Assembly (NCBI GenBank): GCA_937926025.1
Contig: CALANQ010000361.1
Coordinates: forward strand, 1-10,954
Origin: an uncultured Acidimicrobiales bacterium
GTDB taxonomy: Bacteria; Actinomycetota; Acidimicrobiia; Acidimicrobiales; Iamiaceae
Length of the DNA: 10,954 nt
Direction: 5' to 3'
The stretch's first letter is position 1, and every line of letters starts with the position of its first letter. Under the pieces are notes generated by a model. It searched no databases. It was given only the letters and a program-made list of their open reading frames with translations, and was not told where the DNA came from. This document shows positions 6,658-10,954 of the stretch, one piece after another. Made by a program: the position numbers and the translations under genes.

Positions 6658-6747
6658 TCAGACGCTGCGGCCGCCGCTGCGGATGAAGTTGAGGATCACG
6701 ACGGCGGCGATCACGACGAGGATGATGACGATGAGGGTGTAGATCAT
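6658..6747 (-). CDS. 29-residue single-helix hydrophobic micro-protein (candidate)
   Basis: An ATG at 6747-6745 opens 29 codons ending in TGA at 6660-6658. The product starts MIYTLIVIILVVIAAVVILN and ends FIRSGGRSV. It would be one membrane-spanning helix with a short basic Arg/Gly/Ser tail. All 29 sense codons end in G or C, as in the neighbouring real genes, and Ile is always ATC, which supports translation. The ribosome site is weak: a GGGGG run lies only two bases before the ATG. The ORF fills most of the gap between the TetR stop and the DUF885 start and would be co-transcribed with DUF885. I recognise no family. Confidence 0.5.
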   Translation of the reverse strand: MIYTLIVIILVVIAAVVILNFIRSGGRSV

Positions 6748-6814
6748 GGCCCCCACTACCCGCGGATCCGATCGTCAGACGCCGACGGGACGACGAATTT
6801 GATCGGGCCTGGTG

Positions 6815-7429
6815 CTAGGGGGTGATCCCACGCAGCCCCGACCAGGCCAGCTGGGCCACCTTGTCGGCGAACGCATCGGCGTCGGTCCCGCCCGCCAGCC
6901 CGAGCTGGAGCCAGTGGCGGCTGGTGGACTCGGCGATGCCGACCACACCGAACGCCAGCACGTGGCGCTCGTCGTCGGTGAGGCCGGGGATGGCGATGAG
7001 CGACGCCACCCGGTCGGCCACCACGGACTCCACGCGGGCCACGGCCTGGGCCAGCTCGGCGTCGGCCCGGTTGCGGTCGCTGAAGAGCACCCGGAACGCC
7101 GGGCCCTGGGCGACCGCCCAGCCGAAGTAGGCGCGGAACCCGGCCTCCACCTGCTGGCGGGGGCCGCCCGCCCCGGCGACGGCATCGAAGATGATGCGCT
7201 CCAGGCGCGCGCCCATCTCGTCGACCAGCTCGTTGTAGAGGGCCTTCTTCGACGTGAAGTGCTGGTACAGGACGGGCTTGGTGACGCCCGCCGCCTCGGC
7301 CACCTCGTTCATGGAGGTCTCGTGGAAGCCCTTGGCGGCGAACGTCTCCAGTGCGACCTGCAGCAGCTGCTCGCGCCGCTCGGCGGCCGGGAGCCGCGGC
7401 GTCCCCGAGCTGGTCCCGGCTCCGCTCAT
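6815..7429 (-). CDS. TetR/AcrR family transcriptional regulator
   Basis: This is a 204-residue one-component regulator. The N-terminal DNA-binding domain is textbook TetR: 'RREQLLQVALETFAAKGFHETSMNEVAEAAGVTKPVLYQHFTSKKALYNEL', split as helix 1 (about 19-33), the helix-turn-helix (about 40-58) and helix 4. The C-terminal part (about 75-204) is a helical ligand-binding and dimerisation domain whose inducer cannot be predicted. It starts 18 bases after the stop of the alcohol dehydrogenase gene, so the two form an operon. The best candidate operator is the palindrome upstream of the dehydrogenase (8613-8630), implying autorepression of the pair; this is inference. The gene ends with TAG at 6817-6815. 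Confidence 0.94.
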   Translation of the reverse strand: MSGAGTSSGTPRLPAAERREQLLQVALETFAAKGFHETSMNEVAEAAGVTKPVLYQHFTSKKALYNELVDEMGARLERIIFDAVAGAGGPRQQVEAGFRAYFGWAVAQGPAFRVLFSDRNRADAELAQAVARVESVVADRVASLIAIPGLTDDERHVLAFGVVGIAESTSRHWLQLGLAGGTDADAFADKVAQLAWSGLRGITP

Positions 7430-7447
7430 CGCTGCATCACCGGTGGG

Positions 7448-8554
7448 TCATCCGTGCTGGTGGAGGATCACCGACCGGGCCACCGTGCCGGCCTTCATGT
7501 CGTCGAACGCCTCGTTGACGTGCTCGTTGTCGATCTCCTTGGAGATCAGCTCCTTCAGCTTGAGGTCGCCGTTGCGCCACAGCTCCAGCAGCTTGGGCAC
7601 GTCCTGGTACACGTTGGACGAGCCGTACCAGCAGCCCTTGATGGTCTTGGCCAGGTACAGGAACGTGAAGGCCGCGTTCAGGTTGAGGAACACATCCATG
7701 CGGGGCACGCCCACCAGCACGACCTCGCCGCCGGGGCGGGCGGTGTTGATGGCCTGCTCCATGGTGGCGCCGAGGCCGATGACCTCGAACGCCACGTCGG
7801 CGCCCCGGCCGTTGACGGCCATGGCGGCGGCCACCGGGTCGCCCTCGGATGCGTTGACCGTGTGGGTGGCGCCGAACTCCTTGGCCATCTCCAGCTTCGA
7901 GTCGAGCATGTCGATGGCGATGATGGTGGTGGCGCCGGCGATCTTCGCCCCCTGGATCACGTTGAGGCCGACGCCGCCGCACCCGATGACGGCCACGGTG
8001 TCGCCCGGGACGATGTTCGCGGTGTTGAGCGCGGCGCCCACGCCGGTGAGCACGCCGCACCCGATGAGCGCCGCCACCTCGAGCGGGACGTCGTCGGGGA
8101 TCTTGACGGTGGAGATCTCGGGGACGATGGCGTAGGGGCCGAACGTGCCGAGGCAGGCCATCTGGTGCAGCGGCGCGCCCTCGCTGGTGAGGCGGGTGGT
8201 GCCGTCGAGCAGGCCGGCGGCGGCCTGGGCCGCGGACTTCTCGCACAGGTACGCCTGCTGGTGCTGGCACTGGTAGCACTCGCCGCAGGCGGGCACGAAG
8301 GACAGCACCACGTGGTCGCCGACGGCGACGGTGGAGACGCCCTCACCGACCTCCTCGATGATGCCGGCGCCCTCGTGGCCCAGCACGATCGGCGTGGGCA
8401 GCGGGATGGTGCCGTTCAGGACGGACAGATCGGAGTGGCAGACGCCGGAGGCGACGACGCGGATCTTCACCTCGCCCGGGCCGGGCGGTGCGATCTCGAT
8501 GTCGTCGCGGGTCTCGAGCGGCGTGTCGTACGCGGTGAGCACAGGAGCCTTCAT
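7448..8554 (-). CDS. Zinc-dependent alcohol dehydrogenase (MDR family)
   Basis: This 368-residue enzyme interconverts an alcohol and an aldehyde with a nicotinamide cofactor, in the class III-like branch of zinc alcohol dehydrogenases. Catalytic zinc ligands are C39 (GVCHSD), H60-E61 (GHEGAGIIEEVG) and C166 (IGCGVLTG). The structural zinc loop C90-x2-C93-x2-C96-x7-C104 is complete. The Rossmann motif GCGGVG is at 191-196, and D215 at the end of the next strand (IIAID) favours NAD over NADP. A ribosome site (AAGGGG) precedes ATG 8554-8552. Upstream lies a TetR-type palindrome and downstream a TetR gene, suggesting substrate-induced expression. The chain resembles the mycobacterial and actinobacterial group that includes mycothiol- or NDMA-dependent enzymes, but I cannot separate these by eye. 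Confidence 0.95.
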   Translation of the reverse strand: MKAPVLTAYDTPLETRDDIEIAPPGPGEVKIRVVASGVCHSDLSVLNGTIPLPTPIVLGHEGAGIIEEVGEGVSTVAVGDHVVLSFVPACGECYQCQHQQAYLCEKSAAQAAAGLLDGTTRLTSEGAPLHQMACLGTFGPYAIVPEISTVKIPDDVPLEVAALIGCGVLTGVGAALNTANIVPGDTVAVIGCGGVGLNVIQGAKIAGATTIIAIDMLDSKLEMAKEFGATHTVNASEGDPVAAAMAVNGRGADVAFEVIGLGATMEQAINTARPGGEVVLVGVPRMDVFLNLNAAFTFLYLAKTIKGCWYGSSNVYQDVPKLLELWRNGDLKLKELISKEIDNEHVNEAFDDMKAGTVARSVILHQHG

Positions 8555-8612
8555 CGGGGGGTCCCCTTCTTGGTGGTCGGGAGGTGGTGTCGGCGGATCG
8601 CGGTGACCCTAC

Positions 8613-8630
8613 CTTGACCGCCCGGTCAAG
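8613..8630. promoter_or_regulatory. 18-bp palindromic operator candidate upstream of the alcohol dehydrogenase
   Basis: CTTGACCG-CC-CGGTCAAG is a perfect inverted repeat with 8-base arms and a 2-base spacer. It lies in the 78-base gap between the ABHD14-like gene stop (8633) and the dehydrogenase start (8554). A TAGGGT hexamer on the minus strand (8611-8606) directly downstream could be the -10 box, with the palindrome covering the spacer, though no clear -35 is seen. Arm length and symmetry are typical of TetR-family operators, and a TetR gene is the second gene of the controlled operon. Confidence 0.7.
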
Positions 8631-8632
8631 TC

Positions 8633-9373
8633 TCAGGAGCCGCGCTGGTCCAGGCTGCGGAGGAACGAGAGCAGGATCGACGTGAACTCGATGGGCTCGT
8701 CGTCGTAGCAGGCGTGGCTGGCACCTTCGATGAGCTGGGTCTGGGCCGAGCCCTCCGGCGCCCGCATCTGGGTGATGAGGTGGTCGGCGCGGTCCTCGGT
8801 GTAGCTCGGATCCTCCGAGCCCCAGATGGCCATGGTGGAGATGCCGGCCGCATCCTCGGGCCGCTCGAAGTCGTCGATGCCCACGGGCGCCACCGGGACG
8901 AAGCCGAGCAGCTGGTCCTCCGGGTACTCCTCGAGGTAGGTGAGGCTGTACGTGCCCGACATCGACGGCGACACGACCACCACCCGGCCCGGCCCGCCCA
9001 GCTCGTCGATCAGGTCGCGCAGCCAGGCGCCCTTGCTGGCCGGCCTGGCGCCGTCGGGCCGCTCGGGGGTGTCGCCGTAGCCGGGCAGGTCCACCGAGAC
9101 CGCCCGCCAGCCGGCAGCGGCGACGGGGTCGAGGATCTTGCGGTCGTCCCAGATCCGCGAGGTGTACGACTGGCCGTGCAGGAACAGGACCGTCACCAGG
9201 TCGTCGCCCGCCACCGGGTTGGCCGGTGGCCGCATGATGGCGTTGACCAGCAGGCCGTCGACCTCGACGGTGGTGGTGTTCTTGGCCGGTGGGCGGTCGT
9301 CGCTGCCGCCGCAGGCGGCGACGGCGGTGACGAGGCCGACGGCCAGCAGGACGGCGGCGAGGCGGCGCAGCAC
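8633..9373 (-). CDS. ABHD14-like alpha/beta-hydrolase lipoprotein
   Basis: This 246-residue alpha/beta-hydrolase has a signal peptide ending in lipobox VAAC (Cys21), so it should be lipid-anchored outside the cytoplasmic membrane. The oxyanion segment is 'LFLHGQSYTSRIW' (H66-G67). The nucleophile elbow reads S-P-S-M-S-G-T-Y-S-L with S137 as nucleophile instead of the usual G-x-S-x-G, and 'GFVPVAPVG', 'IWGSEDP' (D188) and 'GASHACYDDEP' (H220) complete the triad. This set closely follows what I recall of human ABHD14A/B (SPSLSGMYSL, GFVPVAP, GDQDP, GAGHPCYLDKP). The GTG start at 9373-9371 has GAGGAG nine bases upstream, overlapping the stop of the preceding membrane-protein gene 13 bases away. 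Substrate is unknown; ABHD14B is reported to act on acyl or acetyl groups. The call is confident at fold level and good at subfamily level. Confidence 0.88.
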   Translation of the reverse strand: MLRRLAAVLLAVGLVTAVAACGGSDDRPPAKNTTTVEVDGLLVNAIMRPPANPVAGDDLVTVLFLHGQSYTSRIWDDRKILDPVAAAGWRAVSVDLPGYGDTPERPDGARPASKGAWLRDLIDELGGPGRVVVVSPSMSGTYSLTYLEEYPEDQLLGFVPVAPVGIDDFERPEDAAGISTMAIWGSEDPSYTEDRADHLITQMRAPEGSAQTQLIEGASHACYDDEPIEFTSILLSFLRSLDQRGS

Positions 9374-9386
9374 GGTGATCGGCTCC

Positions 9387-9656
9387 TCAGTGGCCCGACG
9401 GGAGGCCCTGCTCCTCGCGCTCGGCGGCCTTCACGGCGTAGCCGAACACGATGGCGGGGGCGAGGACGGCCGACCTGGCGAGGAGGCCGCCCACGATGAT
9501 CCGGACCAGGGCGGGGGTGTACTCGGTGGCCAGCCCGTAGAAGAACACGACCGTGGCGATGGCGAACAGCGCGTACCCCAGCCGCTGGCCGATGGACACC
9601 GCCTTGGAGATGCGGGCCCGTCGCACCAGGACGGGATCGGTGGAGGGCGCGGTCAC
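9387..9656 (-). CDS. Small two-helix membrane protein, unknown function
   Basis: The product has 89 residues: a short charged N-terminus, a helix at about 24-46 (RLGYALFAIATVVFFYG), a second at about 50-75 (LVRIIVGGLLA, then VLAPAIVFGYAV) and a charged C-terminal tail (KAAEREEQGLPSGH). With basic residues before helix 1 and both ends charged, a hairpin with both termini inside is likely. I recognise no named domain; proteins of this size and pattern occur as conserved hypothetical membrane proteins in actinobacteria. The GTG start at 9656-9654 has no Shine-Dalgarno sequence but has a -10-like hexamer just upstream. It sits 18 bases after the DHPS-like stop and 13 before the lipoprotein start, in one tight cluster. 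Confidence 0.8.
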   Translation of the reverse strand: MTAPSTDPVLVRRARISKAVSIGQRLGYALFAIATVVFFYGLATEYTPALVRIIVGGLLARSAVLAPAIVFGYAVKAAEREEQGLPSGH

Positions 9657-9664
9657 GGCCGAGG

Positions 9665-9670
9665 ATCGTA
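9665..9670 (-). promoter_or_regulatory. Candidate -10 box for a leaderless transcript
   Basis: TACGAT on the minus strand lies eight bases before the GTG of the small membrane-protein gene, which has no purine-rich ribosome site. In actinobacteria this spacing is typical of leaderless mRNAs that begin at the start codon. No convincing -35 is seen, so the call is weak. Confidence 0.25.
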
Positions 9671-9674
9671 CCGG

Positions 9675-10619
9675 TCAGGTCGCGCTGGGCTCGATCGGCG
9701 TGGTGCCGTCGGGGCGGCCCGCCGCCCAGCGGAGCTCGTCGGCGAGGCGCAGGTCCGGGTCGACCGGGTCGGTGCCGCGGAGCACGTCGAGCACGGTGAG
9801 GAAGTTGCGGATCTGCCCGACGTCGTGCACCCGCAGCACCACCCCGGTCCCGCTCCCGACGGCGGCCACGGCGGCCAGCGTCCCGGCCAGGCGCTCCTTC
9901 GGCCGGGTCCCGGTGAGGGCCCCGATGAAGTCCTTGCGGGAGATGGCCAGCAGCGCGGGCAGGCCATCGGGGTTCACGACGTCGAGGTGGCGGAGGACCT
10001 CGACGGTCTGCGCCGGGGTCTTGGTGAAGTCCGGGCCGGGGTCGATGAGGATTGCGTCGCGGTCCACGCCGGCCGCCACCGCCTCGTCGACCTTGGCCGC
10101 CAGGAACGTCCGGACCTCGTCGACCACGTTGCCGTACAGGTCGGTCTCCTGGAGCCGGGTCTTGGGTGGCGCCGCCGTGTGCATCACCACCAGGCCGGCC
10201 CGGTGCCGGGCCACCAGCGGGGCCAGCTCGGGGGCGCGCAGGCCCGACACGTCGTTGACGATGTGGGCCCCGGCCTCGAGCACGGCGGCGACGACCGGTG
10301 GCTTGTAGGTGTCGACGGAGATCACCACATCGGGCAGCTGGGCCACGATGGCCTCGACCACCGGCGCCACCCGGTCGATCTCCTCGGACGGATCGACCTC
10401 GGGCACGTTGGTGATGCCCGACTGGCCGCCCACGTCGATGACCGCCGCCCCTTCGTCGACCATGGCGTGGACCTGCTCCACGATGGCGTCGAGGGGTCGG
10501 TGCCCCGGATCGGAGAACGAATCGGGGTTGGCGTTCACCACCCCCATCAGCGCCGGGCGGGTGAGGTCGAGCGTGCGGTCGGCCAGGCGGAGCGACGACC
10601 GGAACTGCGGAGGGGTCAC
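9675..10619 (-). CDS. Dihydropteroate synthase homologue, divergent paralogue
   Basis: This 314-residue TIM-barrel protein of the pterin-binding family normally joins 6-hydroxymethyl-dihydropterin pyrophosphate to p-aminobenzoate in folate synthesis. Conserved elements are 'MGVVNANPDSFSDPG' (25-39), 'DVGGQSG' (62-68), 'ISVDTYKP' with D103, 'NDVSG' with N122, 'IDPGPDF.KT' with D193, 'ISRKDFIG' with K229, and the C-terminal 'LRVHDV' (R263, H265). Two substrate loops depart from true FolP: N-V-T-P-D-S-F is N-A-N-P-D-S-F, and the G-G-E-S-T-R-P-G loop is G-G-Q-S-G-I-T-N, losing the Thr and Pro that contact pterin/pABA. The 'MHMxGxPxTMQ' loop is also altered (MHTAAPPKTRLQ). It may be a second, non-canonical DHPS-like protein, as in mycobacteria that carry folP2. 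The GTG start at 10619 has a poor ribosome site. Confidence 0.85.
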   Translation of the reverse strand: MTPPQFRSSLRLADRTLDLTRPALMGVVNANPDSFSDPGHRPLDAIVEQVHAMVDEGAAVIDVGGQSGITNVPEVDPSEEIDRVAPVVEAIVAQLPDVVISVDTYKPPVVAAVLEAGAHIVNDVSGLRAPELAPLVARHRAGLVVMHTAAPPKTRLQETDLYGNVVDEVRTFLAAKVDEAVAAGVDRDAILIDPGPDFTKTPAQTVEVLRHLDVVNPDGLPALLAISRKDFIGALTGTRPKERLAGTLAAVAAVGSGTGVVLRVHDVGQIRNFLTVLDVLRGTDPVDPDLRLADELRWAAGRPDGTTPIEPSAT

Positions 10620-10661
10620 CGGCTCAGGTTGGCACGGCGGTGGGCGGCTGCCGGCGATCGA

Positions 10662-10954
10662 TCAGAAGATCGGGTGGTACAGGTGCTCGGGCTTGGTGCC
10701 CGGGTAGTAGGCGAAGATGTCTTCGCGGCTGGCGTCGACGAAGCGGCCGATCACCGGGTCGAAGCCGTTCGGTAGCTGGGTGCCCACGGGTCGCAGCACC
10801 GGGCCGCTGGGGGTGTTGAACCACACGCTGGACTCCGCGCCGTCGAACAGGAGCACCGAGTCGCCGGTGTCCTTGGCCAGCTTCACCGAGCCGCCCGGCG
10901 ACGGGATGGTCAGGTCGGAGGCGGCGAACCCGCCGTTGGCCCGGCCCTCCCACA
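10662..10954 (-). CDS. C-terminal part of an unrecognised protein (partial)
   Basis: An open frame enters from the right edge and ends with TGA at 10664-10662, giving 97 residues beginning WEGRANGGFAASDL and ending PEHLYHPIF. No signal or membrane helix is visible in this part. The last third, 'FDPVIGRFVDASREDIFAYYPGTKPEHLYH', has the rhythm of an FG-GAP/VCBS repeat (compare 'GDFDGDGRDDIFWYAPGT...'), but with the Ca-binding DGDG loop changed to VDASRED. If so, the whole protein could be a secreted beta-propeller. An internal GTG at 10886 would give a shorter form, but the frame is continuous to the edge and codon use supports it throughout. It ends 42 bases before the DHPS-like start. Confidence 0.7.
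   Translation of the reverse strand, partial: WEGRANGGFAASDLTIPSPGGSVKLAKDTGDSVLLFDGAESSVWFNTPSGPVLRPVGTQLPNGFDPVIGRFVDASREDIFAYYPGTKPEHLYHPIF

Noticed and set aside
3515..6742. Very long plus-strand open frame (over 1000 codons)
   Set aside because: It lies antisense to the SGNH and DUF885 genes and runs out of frame into the decarboxylase-family gene. Its product is low-complexity Arg/Gly/Val-rich, as expected from the mirror of GC-rich codons; the minus-strand products have clear families.
6812..8617. Plus-strand open frame antisense to the TetR and dehydrogenase genes
   Set aside because: A shadow frame of two well-identified genes, low-complexity composition, no ribosome site of note.
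10650..10672. Short GATC-containing inverted repeat at the end of the partial gene
   Set aside because: The arms are only four bases (GATC is itself palindromic) with no U-run, so there is no support for a terminator.
9138..10775. Plus-strand open frame antisense to the hydrolase, membrane protein and DHPS homologue
   Set aside because: It crosses three genes with clear products on the other strand and has a His/Asp/Gly-rich composition typical of antisense frames.

Overview
The window is high-GC DNA in which coding regions carry almost only G or C at third codon positions. GTG starts are common, and several genes overlap or abut their neighbours. The gene content (SsuA/SsuC-type ABC transporter, P450 with a small 3Fe-4S ferredoxin, TetR-controlled zinc alcohol dehydrogenase, DUF885 protein, Thr-rich wall-type linker, DHPS paralogue) suggests a chromosomal segment of an actinobacterium. 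An Acidimicrobiia-like lineage is my inference and was not tested. No rRNA, tRNA, CRISPR array, insertion sequence, phage gene or defence module is visible.

Layout: (1) 1-1533, minus strand: a substrate-binding lipoprotein and an ABC permease joined by a 4-base stop/start overlap; the permease runs off the left edge. An AT-rich promoter stretch precedes the lipoprotein. (2) 1704-3145, minus: a cytochrome P450 and its CxxHxxC ferredoxin, with stop and start sharing one base. (3) 3292-4008, plus: an acetoacetate-decarboxylase-family protein, transcribed divergently from the P450. A perfect 22-bp inverted repeat lies in the shared promoter region and may be an operator for both units. (4) 4034-4904, minus: an SGNH hydrolase with a Thr-rich stalk and C-terminal membrane anchor, whose signal peptide and catalytic GDS motif lie in different frames. 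It follows a DUF885 HExxxGHH protein (4913-6628), which is itself preceded by a 29-codon hydrophobic ORF (6658-6747). (5) 6815-8554, minus: a zinc alcohol dehydrogenase followed by a TetR regulator, with an 18-bp palindrome just upstream of the dehydrogenase that is a good candidate for the regulator's own operator. (6) 8633-10619, minus: a divergent dihydropteroate-synthase homologue, a two-helix membrane protein and an ABHD14-like alpha/beta-hydrolase lipoprotein, closely packed. (7) 10662-10954, minus: the C-terminal end of an unrecognised protein that may end in a worn FG-GAP/VCBS-type repeat.

How the genes may work together: the P450, ferredoxin and decarboxylase-family protein look like a small catabolic or biosynthetic oxidation unit of unknown substrate. 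The alcohol dehydrogenase and TetR look like a self-regulated oxidation operon. The other genes are housekeeping or envelope functions with no evident shared pathway. I do not see a clear new multi-gene system. The best leads are the two palindromic operators, the lipid-anchored ABHD14-like hydrolase, the broken SGNH gene, the DHPS homologue with a changed substrate loop, and the overlooked micro-ORF. No stretch longer than about 170 bases lacks a gene.
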